Positions 37,460 to 46,391 of a DNA stretch of 64,000 nucleotides are shown one piece after another. Position numbers and translations under genes: made by a program. The stretch spans positions 310,001 through 374,000 of the forward strand of contig NZ_CAMFKM010000005.1 of the NCBI RefSeq assembly GCF_945957355.1, given 5' to 3'. Position 1 is the first letter of the stretch. Each line of letters opens with the position of its first letter. Under the pieces are notes generated by a model. It was not told where the DNA came from. It searched no databases and worked only from the letters and a program-made list of their open reading frames with translations. Source of the DNA: an uncultured Reyranella sp. Lineage in GTDB: Bacteria > Pseudomonadota > Alphaproteobacteria > Reyranellales > Reyranellaceae.

Positions 37460-38521
37460 ATGGGCCCGCGTCGGGTGAACGATGGCTCGCGCCGGGGCCT
37501 CCTGAAAGCGGGCGTCGGCCTGGCGGCGCTTTCGCTCTTTCCCTCGGCCGCACGGGCGGATCAGAACTGGCAGACCTTCAAGCGCCGCTTCGTCGTCGAG
37601 GACCGGCGTGTGATCGACAGCGGCAACAACAACGTCAGCCACTCGGAGAGCCAGGGTTGGGGGCTCCTCTTCGCCCAGAGTTTCGACGACAGGCAGACCT
37701 TCGAAAGGATCTGGGAGTGGACTTCCAGATCCCTGCAGCGGGGCGACGGGCTCTTCTCCTGGCGCTGGTCGCCCAACACGGCCGATCCCGTTCCCGACAA
37801 GAACAACGCGGCCGACGGTGACATCCTGATTGCCTGGGCGCTCATGCGTGCCGCCGCGAAATGGAATGAGCCCCGTTGGCTGCAGCCATCCCGGCGCATC
37901 CAGTCGGCTGTCCTCGAGCGGCTTGCGATCGAATTCCAGGGGCGGCTGATCCTCCTGCCGGGCCATCAGGGCTTTGCCCGCGGCAGTCGCTACGTGGTCA
38001 ATCTTTCATATTATGTGTGGCCCGCGATCCATGATTTTTCCGAGGGGGCGGGCGACCGGGAAAAATGGCGACGGCTCGAAGCCGATGGGCTGTGGCTTTG
38101 CGACAATGCGGCCTTCGGCGACTACAAGTTGCCGCCGGACTGGCTGTTGTTCGGACAGCAGGCGTTCCGGGTGGCCGACGACTGGAAGCCGTATTTCGGT
38201 TTCGATGCCATACGCATTCCGCTCTACCTTGCCTGGTACAATCAAGCGTCCCGCCTCGACCGCTTCGTGACGGCCTGGCGAACGCCCAGGTTCGGGGGGC
38301 GCCCTCCCGCCTGGATCAACCTCGACAACGGGGCCGTGGCGCCGTTTCCGTCCAGCGGCGGCTACGCGGCGGTCGCGGCGGTCACGCAGTTCGTGTCCGA
38401 CGGCTTCAAGAAGCCGGCGCCGGTTGCCGCGATCGGCGACGAAGACGACTACTATTCGGCCAGCCTGAAGCTGCTCTCGAATCTGGCTGGTCAAGAAGCA
38501 CCCCGTGCTAAACGCTCCTGA
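37460..38521 (+). CDS. bcsZ: Endo-beta-1,4-glucanase BcsZ (GH8)
   Basis: A 353-residue family 8 glycoside hydrolase. The N-terminus carries a twin-arginine type signal (GSRRGLLKAGVGLAALSLF, Ala-rich cleavage region) rather than a plain Sec signal. The catalytic glutamate lies in NVSHSESQGWGLLFAQ near residue 60 and the aspartate in NNAADGDILIAWALMRA near 117. BcsZ trims or edits cellulose in the periplasm and is a normal member of bcs operons. No terminator is evident in the 105 bp before the next gene. Confidence 0.93.
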   Translation: MGPRRVNDGSRRGLLKAGVGLAALSLFPSAARADQNWQTFKRRFVVEDRRVIDSGNNNVSHSESQGWGLLFAQSFDDRQTFERIWEWTSRSLQRGDGLFSWRWSPNTADPVPDKNNAADGDILIAWALMRAAAKWNEPRWLQPSRRIQSAVLERLAIEFQGRLILLPGHQGFARGSRYVVNLSYYVWPAIHDFSEGAGDREKWRRLEADGLWLCDNAAFGDYKLPPDWLLFGQQAFRVADDWKPYFGFDAIRIPLYLAWYNQASRLDRFVTAWRTPRFGGRPPAWINLDNGAVAPFPSSGGYAAVAAVTQFVSDGFKKPAPVAAIGDEDDYYSASLKLLSNLAGQEAPRAKRS

Positions 38522-38626
38522 ACGGCTGACTTCTCTCGCAGGTTGTATGCGCTGTCGGGATGCGATCTGCCATGACATGGACGTTCCAGTCCGATACTTT
38601 GGGGATCGTGGTCCGGTGACTGCCTT

Positions 38627-39847
38627 GTGGCCAATCCTGATCGAGCTCGATTGATGCCGCGCAAGTTCCGGTCCCTCGTGGCCAGCGATGATGCCAAGTT
38701 CCAGGCAGAGTTGGTCAAAGAGGCGATCAACCTGAACTTTTCCGTCCGAGCCATACGCTCGGCGGACGAGCTTCCGGATTTTCTGCAGGGACGGCATTTC
38801 GACTGGCTGTTCCTCGACGTCGATCTTGGCCGCGACCAGTGCCTGAGCATCATCGAGATGCTCGGCGCCGGCTGGCGTCCGCGCACCGTCCTGGTCGGGG
38901 CCATCAACGCCGCGGACCGCGACATCATTCGACGGAGTGCCATTCGTGCCGGCCTCGACGTCGTTCGCATTCTCGCAAAGCCGTCCTTCTTTTCGACCGT
39001 GACCCTGACATTGTCCGCCCTCGGCGCTCGGGAAAAGCAGGTTCCGAACAACGACCTGGCCGGGCGGGAATTCGATGCGATCCCAGGCGACGAGATCGAG
39101 GTGCAGTACCAGCCTATCGTTTCGATTCCCGATCGGGTGGTCAGCCGAATGGAAGCGCTGGTGCGCTGGCGACATCCCGAGCATGGCCTGATCGGTCCAG
39201 ACCAGTTCATCGGCCTCGCCGAGCAATCCGGGGCCATCGTCCCCCTGACATGGGAAGTGCTGACGCGCGCGGTCGAGCAGCAGGTGGCCTGGAGGAAGGA
39301 AGGGCTGCCCCTTGCGGTCTCCGTGAACATCTCGGCACTCGTGCTCACCTCGCTGCAGACCGCCGAGGACATTCGCGCCCTGCTCGACGCCCGGGGAATG
39401 GATCCGCGCTCTCTGATCCTGGAGATCACGGAAACGGAGAGGGCTCCCTATCCCGCCGTCGCCCGGAGCCTGCTGACGCGCTTGCGCGAGGCGGGCGTCG
39501 GAATATCGATGGACGACTACGGCGTGGGCTATTCCGATCTCGGGCGCTTGCAATATTACCCGTTCAGCGACCTGAAGATGGACCGTGGCCTGGTGGCGCG
39601 ACTGCCCAACGACCAGGAGGGAAGAGACATTGCGTCGATGCTGGCATCCATTGCGGCCCGCGAGGATGTGAGCCTGACCGGAGAAGGCATCGAAACGCAG
39701 GAACAATGGGATGCGCTGGAGGCGATCGGCTGCGACTTCGCCCAGGGCTTCCTGATCGCCCGGCCGATGCCGGCCCACGAGGTGCCGGTCTGGATCGCGA
39801 GTATGGCCAAGGCCGGACGATTCTGGCCGCCACGGGCGGCGCCCTGA
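38627..39847 (+). CDS. Receiver-EAL c-di-GMP phosphodiesterase
   Basis: A 406-residue protein if the GTG at 38627 is used; ATG 38654 would remove nine residues, and neither has a strong ribosome site. Residues about 10-140 are a receiver domain with the phospho-acceptor D in WLFLDVDLG and the lysine in ILAKPS. Residues about 155-400 are an EAL domain. EAL appears as RMEALVRWRH, with VSVNIS, LEITETE, MDDYGVGYSDL, LKMDRG, GEGIE and QGF, so the metal and catalytic residues are present. It should hydrolyse c-di-GMP under two-component control. It directly follows the cellulose operon, whose BcsA needs c-di-GMP. Confidence 0.9.
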   Translation: MANPDRARLMPRKFRSLVASDDAKFQAELVKEAINLNFSVRAIRSADELPDFLQGRHFDWLFLDVDLGRDQCLSIIEMLGAGWRPRTVLVGAINAADRDIIRRSAIRAGLDVVRILAKPSFFSTVTLTLSALGAREKQVPNNDLAGREFDAIPGDEIEVQYQPIVSIPDRVVSRMEALVRWRHPEHGLIGPDQFIGLAEQSGAIVPLTWEVLTRAVEQQVAWRKEGLPLAVSVNISALVLTSLQTAEDIRALLDARGMDPRSLILEITETERAPYPAVARSLLTRLREAGVGISMDDYGVGYSDLGRLQYYPFSDLKMDRGLVARLPNDQEGRDIASMLASIAAREDVSLTGEGIETQEQWDALEAIGCDFAQGFLIARPMPAHEVPVWIASMAKAGRFWPPRAAP

Positions 39848-39881
39848 TCGTCCACGAGATCGTGCCGATCGGCTTTCCTGA

Positions 39882-41039
39882 TCAGGCGCCGGTGCTGGAC
39901 AGGTCTTTCGCGCTTTGCACCTGGTTGCGGCCGAGGGCCTTGGCACGATAGAGGGCCGCGTCGGCCTTGCGTATCGTCGACTCTACGTCTCCATCGAACT
40001 TCGCCAGCCCGATGCTGGCGGTGATGCGAAGGGGGTGGCCGTCGACGTCGATCGACAGTTCGGCAATGCGCGCGCGCAGCCGTTCCGCGATGCGTCGCGC
40101 TTCCGGCTCGTCGACGTCGCGCAGCAGCGCGCAGAATTCTTCGCCGCCGTAGCGGGCGACCAGGTCGCTGGGGCGCAGCTCGCGGCGGGCCAGGTTCGCG
40201 AAGGCCACGAGCGCCCGGTCGCCGCCGGCATGGCCGAACGTCCTGTTGACCTCGGAAAAATGGTCCAGATCGATCATCAGCACGCAGGCCGGGTCCCTCA
40301 GCCGCTTCCCTTCGTCGAGGAGGAAGCGGCGATTCGGCAGGGCCGTCAGCTCATCGGTTTTCGCCAGGCTCTCGAAATGATGCCTCAGGCGTTCGTGCGT
40401 CATCATCAGGAAACCGAGCGTCATGGCCACGACGCAGATCGTATTGATGAGCAGCGTTATGCCCTGGGTCGGATCGTAGAAAGGCGTCGTCGGCTCCTGC
40501 GGCGGCTCTTCGAGCAGGGAGAAGACGATGCGCACCATCATGGCAACGCACATGATGAAAAGCGCAAGCGCGGTCGGAATCCGGCTGATCAGCGGTTCGC
40601 TGATCCTGGCCCTGAGGACTTCCCATCCGGCGAGCAGCGACAGGATAGCGATCGCGAGCGAGCAGAGCGCGACGCGTACATTGACGTCGGTGCCGTTCAC
40701 CAGGGCGATCGTGAAGATGACGCAGAACAGGACTGTGGGAATAACGGCATAGTTGAGGACGCGCTCGCCGGTATTGAACCGCCGCACGCTCATCCACACG
40801 GTTGCGTATGCTGCGACGACCAGCGAATTGGCCATGATGACCAGTGGAAGGGGCGAGCTGCTGGTCCGCAGGCTCAGCTCCAGGGAGCCCAGTGCGCCCA
40901 GCGCAAGGGCGATGGCCCAGCCGCGCACGCCGGGCACGTCGCGATGATGGGACCAGGAAAAGAAGTAGATCCCGGCCATCACGAACGCGACCACGAAATT
41001 CAGCAGATAGAGCGTCAGGACGTCGACCGACATCGACAT
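39882..41039 (-). CDS. Membrane-bound GGDEF diguanylate cyclase
   Basis: A 385-residue protein. The first 215 residues hold about six to seven membrane helices (LYLLNFVVAFVMAGIYFF, then WAIALALGALGSLEL and others), followed by a GGDEF domain. The active-site loop is GGEEF in YGGEEFCALL, with the inhibitory RxxD site (RPSD) five residues ahead, so the enzyme should be active and product-inhibited. It converges on the EAL gene (stops 34 bp apart). It lies 18 bp downstream of a second GGDEF gene on the same strand, probably in one transcript. Confidence 0.92.
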   Translation of the reverse strand: MSMSVDVLTLYLLNFVVAFVMAGIYFFSWSHHRDVPGVRGWAIALALGALGSLELSLRTSSSPLPLVIMANSLVVAAYATVWMSVRRFNTGERVLNYAVIPTVLFCVIFTIALVNGTDVNVRVALCSLAIAILSLLAGWEVLRARISEPLISRIPTALALFIMCVAMMVRIVFSLLEEPPQEPTTPFYDPTQGITLLINTICVVAMTLGFLMMTHERLRHHFESLAKTDELTALPNRRFLLDEGKRLRDPACVLMIDLDHFSEVNRTFGHAGGDRALVAFANLARRELRPSDLVARYGGEEFCALLRDVDEPEARRIAERLRARIAELSIDVDGHPLRITASIGLAKFDGDVESTIRKADAALYRAKALGRNQVQSAKDLSSTGA

Positions 41040-41057
41040 GTTTGCGGCGTACTCCGG

Positions 41058-42971
41058 TCAGGCGCTTTCGGCGCCCCGCCAGGCGACGACCTGGCCTGAC
41101 ATGACGAAGCGGTCACGACCCTCATGCTTGGCGACGTACAGTGCCCGGTCCGCGGCTGCGATCAGCGAGGGATGGTTGCCGTGGGTTTCGGCATTTGGCC
41201 AGCTCGTCGCGCCACCGATGCTCAGCGTCACCCGCTTCGTCGGCGGGTTCAGGGCGTGCGCCAGGTTGAGGGTCTCCAGCGACTGACGAATCCGCTCGGC
41301 GACCAGCGCACAGCCCACCTCGTCGGTGTTGGGAAGCAGCAGCACGAATTCCTCGCCGCCGTAGCGGGCGGCAAGATCGCCCGGGCGGCGCGCTTCCGCC
41401 GCAATCGCCTTGGCGACGGTCCTGAGGCACGAATCGCCAGCCTGATGCCCGTACTGGTCGTTGAACTTCTTGAAATTGTCGACGTCCATCATCAGCAGCG
41501 AGACGGGGGTGCCGTCGCGCCCGGCCCGGCGCCACTCCTGCTGCAGCGTGTCGTCGAAGTGACGCCGGTTGGCAACTCCCGTCAATCCATCCTTGATCGC
41601 CAGGGTTGCCAGCTTTTGTTCAAGGTCCTTCTGCGCGGTCATGTCCCGCGAAATCGCGACGACTCCGTTGACCTTGCCGGTCTCCGGATCGCGGGTCGCG
41701 CGCAGGGCAGTCTCGAGCCAGATCTCGCCACCCTCCCGCTGCCGGGTCCGGTAAACGAGCCTGGTCTCCTCGACCTCGCCCTGTTTCAGGGCCCGTACGG
41801 TTTGGCGCACATGCGGTAGATCCTCGGCGTTGACGCCCGCCAGCGCGTGCGTCCCGCGAAGCTGAGCCGCGCTCCACCCCAAGAGGCGAATGCACGAGGG
41901 CGACACGTAGATGATTCTCTCATCGAGGCCGATGCGCATGACCATGTCGCTCGACTCCTCGGCCAGCAGCCGGAAGTCGGCCTCGTTGGCGGCCAGCACC
42001 GCGGCAATGCGTTGCCCCTTCAGCAACTGGCGCACGAGATAGATTCCTGTGCCGGCGATCAACGTCACCAGGCCCAGCACGAGAGCCATGCGGACCATTG
42101 CCTCCTGGCGCCAGGGCGCGAGGACTTCGTCCTTTGCCTCCGTCGCCAGGATAAGCAGCGGAAACCGATGACTCAGCCTATAATAACTCAGGCGCAATGT
42201 CTGGTCGAAGGGCGACCTGAAATAGTAGAGACCCGCCGGTCGGCGGGCGTCCATGTCCTGGATGAGCGGCGTGCTCGAGACATCGCGGCCGACTGAGGAT
42301 TCATTGTCGACGCTTCGTGCCAGGATGATGCCGCTCTTGTCGAGCAGGGTGACCGTACCCGTGGAGCCGAGGTCGAAGCGCCTGTAGAAGCTCGAGAAGT
42401 AGCTGGCATCGATCGTGGCCAGCACGACACCGGCGAAGGACCCGTCCGGATGATCGAAGCGGCGCGACGCCGTGATGACCCACTGTCCGCCGGAGCGGCT
42501 CCTGATGGGGCTACCGATCAGCAAACCCTTGTCCGGCGATGCGCGATGCTGCTGGAAATATTCGCGGTCGCTGTTGTTGAACAATGCCGGATTGACGGGC
42601 TCCGTTGTCGCCAGCCAGCGGCCGGCTGCGTCATAGACGAACAAAGCCCGGACGCGCCCCATCGTACCCTTCCGGAGGTCGATGTCGTCTTTCAACCTTT
42701 GGACGGCGCCAGGCCCGATGCCGTCCGTCTCCAGACGGTGCACCAGGCCAATGAGCAGGCTGTCGGCCAGTTCGAACGAATCGTCGGCATGCTGGACCAG
42801 CGACTGGGCAACGTTTGCGAGATCGACTTCAGCGGATTTCAGCGCCTCGTGTCGCAATCCCCATTCGCGCAGGGAACTGAGGGTAAGGAGCGCCACGCAG
42901 ACGAGGGTGACGAAGCCGGCGGCCAGGAAGGCCAGCTGGCGAAGGCTGGCGTTGCGGAGACTCGCGCTCAT
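41058..42971 (-). CDS. Cache-PAS-GGDEF diguanylate cyclase
   Basis: About 637 residues from ATG 42971; a TTG five codons upstream (42986) is also open. Order: an N-terminal helix (LRQLAFLAAGFVTLVCVALLTL), a periplasmic double-Cache sensor to about residue 275, a second helix, a PAS domain (about 325-445, MRIGLDERIIYVSPSCIRLLGW), then GGDEF. The active loop is GGEEF in YGGEEFVLLL, with RPGD as the I-site. The Cache domain suggests sensing of a small periplasmic ligand. Likely first gene of the two-cyclase transcript; the cellulose synthase nearby is the obvious effector. Confidence 0.92.
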   Translation of the reverse strand: MSASLRNASLRQLAFLAAGFVTLVCVALLTLSSLREWGLRHEALKSAEVDLANVAQSLVQHADDSFELADSLLIGLVHRLETDGIGPGAVQRLKDDIDLRKGTMGRVRALFVYDAAGRWLATTEPVNPALFNNSDREYFQQHRASPDKGLLIGSPIRSRSGGQWVITASRRFDHPDGSFAGVVLATIDASYFSSFYRRFDLGSTGTVTLLDKSGIILARSVDNESSVGRDVSSTPLIQDMDARRPAGLYYFRSPFDQTLRLSYYRLSHRFPLLILATEAKDEVLAPWRQEAMVRMALVLGLVTLIAGTGIYLVRQLLKGQRIAAVLAANEADFRLLAEESSDMVMRIGLDERIIYVSPSCIRLLGWSAAQLRGTHALAGVNAEDLPHVRQTVRALKQGEVEETRLVYRTRQREGGEIWLETALRATRDPETGKVNGVVAISRDMTAQKDLEQKLATLAIKDGLTGVANRRHFDDTLQQEWRRAGRDGTPVSLLMMDVDNFKKFNDQYGHQAGDSCLRTVAKAIAAEARRPGDLAARYGGEEFVLLLPNTDEVGCALVAERIRQSLETLNLAHALNPPTKRVTLSIGGATSWPNAETHGNHPSLIAAADRALYVAKHEGRDRFVMSGQVVAWRGAESA

Positions 42972-43257
42972 TTCACGAACCCGCAAGAACGCATGCCCCG
43001 GAAAGCGGTTCTAGATGGCGTCGCACCAGGGAGTGCGGTCGAATCCATCCCAATTTTCCCAATCGTATGACGAATTTAGACTAGCCTCGGACATGGCAAG
43101 CATAGGCCATCGTCGACGGCAAACAAACCGAATAGCCGGGGCGACAGGGCATATTTCGAGTTCTTTTCTTTCACCATGACGCGAGACCCAACGGCAGTAT
43201 TCTTCCGTATCGCCCGGAATGCTAAGGCGGTCTTGCTTGATCGGAGAGAGACGCGCG

Positions 43258-43608
43258 GTGAAAGTGGTCGTCAGAAAATCGGGAATTCACGGCGACGGGC
43301 TTTTTGCCGCCGAGGAGATCCCATGGGGCACGAAGATCATCGAGTACAAGGGCGAGCGGATCCCCGATGACATAGCCCTGGCGCGGATCGCGGAGGGGGC
43401 AGACAGCATCTTCGAACTCGGAGCGAACGCCAATATCGACGGCTCCTCCCGGGGCAACGAGGCGCGCTACGCCAATCACCGCCGCCGGAATCCCAATGCC
43501 TTCATTCTTCGCGACAAGGGCCGGATCTGGCTCGTGGCCGGTATCGAAGGCATCGCGAAGGGAGAGGAGATCACCTTCGACTACGGTTCGACTTTCTATC
43601 CGCGTTGA
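43258..43608 (+). CDS. Small SET-domain protein
   Basis: A 116-residue protein from GTG 43258, preceded by GGAGAG 10 bp upstream; an ATG at 43219 would add 13 residues of basic, uncharacteristic sequence. It is almost only a SET domain: KSGIHGDGLFAAEEIPWGTKIIEYKGE, ARYANHRRRNPNAF (the NH motif of the S-adenosylmethionine pocket) and EEITFDYG with the catalytic tyrosine. SET proteins methylate lysine. Bacterial stand-alone versions are known but targets are rarely identified. The stop overlaps the convergent oxidoreductase gene by 13 bp. Confidence 0.85.
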   Translation: MKVVVRKSGIHGDGLFAAEEIPWGTKIIEYKGERIPDDIALARIAEGADSIFELGANANIDGSSRGNEARYANHRRRNPNAFILRDKGRIWLVAGIEGIAKGEEITFDYGSTFYPR

Positions 43609-44588
43609 GAGGGGAGCGACCCGGCGAGGATCGCCTCGACGATTTCCTGTACGTTGAACGCTTCCTCGATCGTCGCGAGGTGATGGGCCTCGCCACGCGC
43701 CAGCCGGGCCACGCCCTCGAGCTGGCGCTTCAGGGCCAGCGGGCGGGCGCGCTCGTTGGGCATGGCGTCCGGCGCGGGCTGCCAGCTGCCGTCGGGCAGG
43801 CGACGTTCCGCGATCGACCAGTCGCACAGGCGAACGGCGCCGCGATCGCCCTCCAGGACCCAGACATTGTGATCGTCCTTCGCTGTCTCGCCGACGCCGC
43901 CGCTCAGCGTCACCGGCAGTTCGCCGGCGCGCAGGGACGCCGAGATGCGCCGCTCGGACTTGCCCGCCTGCTGAAACGATGCGCCACCGTTCAAGCCGTG
44001 CAGGGGACCGACGACGCGGCGCGACAGGAACAGGAAGTGCGAGACGACCTCGCGCGTGAAGCCTCCCTGCGCGGGACCGTCCAGCCAGGCCACGGCGTCG
44101 GCCTGCCAGGGGCGTGGCCAGCTCTTGAAGCCTACCTCGACGTGGATCCGCTGCGGCGTGCCGATCTCGCCCTTGTCGATCCAGTCGCGGAGGGCTGCCA
44201 CGGCAAGAGAAGAGGCGAAGGGAAAATTCACGGCGCCCCGGCTGCCGGCCTCGGCCACGAAGGCGCGCGCGTCGGCGACGTCGACCGCAAGCGGCTTCTC
44301 GCCGAAGAAGGTCTTGCCGGCGGCGAGCGCGGCGCGCGCGTGACCGAGATGCGAGGCCGGTGGCGAGGCGACGTAGACGCAGTCGCTGGCCGCAATCACC
44401 GCCGCGGCGTCGGCCAGGCGCGGCACCTCGGGAAAGTTCCGCTCCATGCGCCGCATCGCATCGGGCGAGGGGTCCCAGATGCCGCACACGCCGACCAGGG
44501 CAGGATCCTGCCGAAGGATCGCGCCCAGCAACCGCTCACCCATGATGCCGGCGCCGATGATGCCGATCGCCACGCTACCGTTCTTCAT
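43596..44588 (-). CDS. Gfo/Idh/MocA-family oxidoreductase
   Basis: A 330-residue NAD(P)-dependent dehydrogenase from ATG 44588. The Rossmann fingerprint is IGIIGAGIMGERLL at the N-terminus. The family motif EKP is in FFGEKPLAVDVADARAF near residue 97, and the C-terminal alpha/beta half contains GGFTREVVSHFLFL with the catalytic-region histidine. Members oxidise sugars, inositols or similar polyols. The immediate neighbours give no substrate clue. Confidence 0.88.
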   Translation of the reverse strand: MKNGSVAIGIIGAGIMGERLLGAILRQDPALVGVCGIWDPSPDAMRRMERNFPEVPRLADAAAVIAASDCVYVASPPASHLGHARAALAAGKTFFGEKPLAVDVADARAFVAEAGSRGAVNFPFASSLAVAALRDWIDKGEIGTPQRIHVEVGFKSWPRPWQADAVAWLDGPAQGGFTREVVSHFLFLSRRVVGPLHGLNGGASFQQAGKSERRISASLRAGELPVTLSGGVGETAKDDHNVWVLEGDRGAVRLCDWSIAERRLPDGSWQPAPDAMPNERARPLALKRQLEGVARLARGEAHHLATIEEAFNVQEIVEAILAGSLPSQRG

Positions 44589-44714
44589 ACCGTTCACTCG
44601 CTCTGTCGATGTCCCGACAGACGTTGCACGAATCCCGGGACGAGGGCAGGGGGATATCGATAATCTGGCGGGCGGCCGGCTTGCCGGGAGCCCGGAACGT
44701 CGTACTGTCGCGCC

Positions 44715-45521
44715 ATGATATCTCGCCGAACCATCCTCTCCGGCCTCGCGGCGACGACGGCGGCCGGATGCACGCCCCAACGGCCCGTATCGACCGCCAT
44801 GCCCTATCCGATCGCCCCGCCGCCGCCGGACCGGGCGACGATGGGTCTGGATGCGGTGATCGACCTCAGCCGCAGCGTCACGGTCGCGGATTTCCGTGCG
44901 GTCCGCCGCAGCGGCATGATCGGCGTCATCCACAAGGCGACTGAAGGCGGCGACTATCTCGACACGGCCTATGCCGGCCGGCGACCGCAGGCCGAGGCGG
45001 CTGGGCTGCTGTGGGGCGCCTATCATTTCGGCACCGGCCAGACCTCGGGCGCTCGGCAGGCCGCCTACTTCCTTTCCGTCGCGCGGCCCGGCCCGCGTAC
45101 CCTGCTCGCGCTCGATCTCGAAGCCAACGAGAACAATCCCAACAACTCGATGCGGCTCGACCAGGCTGAGGAGTTCGTGCAGGCCGTGGCCGCGTCAACA
45201 GGCCGGCTGCCGATCGTCTACGTGCATCCGACCTGGGCCAACGGTGATCCGCTGCCGAACTCCGGCTTGAGTCTCGGCGCGCGCATCACGCCGGACTCGC
45301 TCGTCGCCCGCTGCGGTCTGTGGATCGCCGACTATCACGACTCGCCTGAAGTGCCGATCGGCTGGGAAACGACCGGCTGGCGCCTCTGGCAATATGCCGG
45401 CGACGAAAGCGTGGCCAAGCCGGCCTACGGCCAGACCAACATCGTGCAGGGCGTCAGCCACTGCGACCGCAACCTGTTCAACGGCGATGCCAGTGAGCTG
45501 CAGAGGTTCTGGGGCGCGTGA
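44715..45521 (+). CDS. GH25 lysozyme-like lipoprotein
   Basis: A 268-residue predicted lipoprotein. The signal (SRRTILSGLAATTAAGC) has a lipobox AAGC and also a twin-arginine look. The remaining domain is a GH25 barrel with LDAVIDLSRSVTVADF, VIHKATEGGDY, GLLWGAYHFGT and LALDLEANENN, which places the catalytic Asp/Glu in the usual DxE strand. It probably cleaves peptidoglycan from the outer face of a membrane. It diverges from the oxidoreductase and is followed by a hairpin. Confidence 0.88.
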   Translation: MISRRTILSGLAATTAAGCTPQRPVSTAMPYPIAPPPPDRATMGLDAVIDLSRSVTVADFRAVRRSGMIGVIHKATEGGDYLDTAYAGRRPQAEAAGLLWGAYHFGTGQTSGARQAAYFLSVARPGPRTLLALDLEANENNPNNSMRLDQAEEFVQAVAASTGRLPIVYVHPTWANGDPLPNSGLSLGARITPDSLVARCGLWIADYHDSPEVPIGWETTGWRLWQYAGDESVAKPAYGQTNIVQGVSHCDRNLFNGDASELQRFWGA

Positions 45522-45544
45522 TCGCGTCTCGATGCGAGCGCGAT
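45521..45544 (+). terminator. Hairpin after the GH25 gene (weak terminator candidate)
   Basis: ATCGCG-T-CTCG-ATG-CGAG-CGCGAT forms a 10-bp stem with one bulged T and a 3-nt loop, beginning on the last base of the GH25 stop codon. It lacks a U-tract, so termination would be inefficient or Rho-assisted. Confidence 0.4.
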
Positions 45545-45551
45545 TCTGGAA

Positions 45552-45563
45552 CTCTACGTAGAG
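45552..45563. other. 12-bp perfect palindrome CTCTACGTAGAG
   Basis: A perfect, loop-free palindrome lies between the converging GH25 and YggS genes, 7 bp from the yggS stop. Without a loop it is a poor hairpin; a dimeric protein site is possible. Function unknown. Confidence 0.3.
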
Positions 45564-45569
45564 GACCGC

Positions 45570-46358
45570 CTACGGCTTTGCCGCAACCGGCCAGTAATGT
45601 CCGTCCGGTGTCGAGCGCTTGCCGAAGATCGCCTCGCCGACGCGCACGACGTCGGCGCCCTGCACGATCGCTTCCTCAAAATCGTTCGACATGCCCATCG
45701 ACAGTTCCCGGATCGCGGGATGGTCCTTGACGGCCACGTCGCGCAGTTCGCGCAGGCGTTCGAGGCAGGGGCGCACCTTGTCGAGGTCGGTGCTGAACAC
45801 CGCGAGCGTCATCAGCCCGCGCGGCTTCAGTCGCGGAAAGCGGCCGAGCCCGTCGAGGAACGGGAGGAGCTCCTCGGGCTGCAGCCCGTACTTGCTTTCC
45901 TCGGCCGACGTATTCACCTGCACGTAGACGTCGAGGGATCGATCCTCACGGTCGAGACGCGCGTTGAGCGCTTCCGCAAGGCGCACGCTGTCGAGCGCGT
46001 GGAACTCGCGCGCGAAGCGGGTGAGGTATTTGACCTTGTTGGTCTGCAGGTGCCCGACGATGCACCAGTCGATGGCCAGGTTCGCCAGTTCGGCCCGCTT
46101 GGCCACGGCCTCCTGGATCTTGTTCTCGCCGAAGTCGCGGATGCCGGCCGCGTAGGCGAAGCGCAGGATGTGCGCCGGCACCGTTTTGGTGATCGGCAGC
46201 AGGCGCACGGTCTCGCGCGCCCGTCCGGCGCGAGCGCAGGCCCGCACGATCCGCTCCTCCACGGAGGCGAGGTTGCGGCTGAACATGGCGAGCGGATCGG
46301 GACCGAAGCGCTTGATGTCGTCGGGCGTCAGACTTGGCGTATCGATGGGCGCGTTCAT
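45570..46358 (-). CDS. YggS-family PLP homeostasis protein
   Basis: A 262-residue PLP-binding protein of the alanine-racemase-like fold without racemase domain 2. The PLP lysine is in RLLPITKTVPAHIL, with FGENKIQEAVAKR, WCIVGHLQTNKVKYL, VQVNTSAEESKYG and LSMGMSNDFEEAI, all family marks. It has about 25 extra N-terminal residues. The family buffers pyridoxal phosphate and affects amino-acid and keto-acid pools. A tiny membrane-protein gene precedes it by 33 bp on the same strand. Confidence 0.93.
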   Translation of the reverse strand: MNAPIDTPSLTPDDIKRFGPDPLAMFSRNLASVEERIVRACARAGRARETVRLLPITKTVPAHILRFAYAAGIRDFGENKIQEAVAKRAELANLAIDWCIVGHLQTNKVKYLTRFAREFHALDSVRLAEALNARLDREDRSLDVYVQVNTSAEESKYGLQPEELLPFLDGLGRFPRLKPRGLMTLAVFSTDLDKVRPCLERLRELRDVAVKDHPAIRELSMGMSNDFEEAIVQGADVVRVGEAIFGKRSTPDGHYWPVAAKP

Positions 46359-46391
46359 TCGTGACCGGAGGGTTGGTCCGGCAGAGATACC

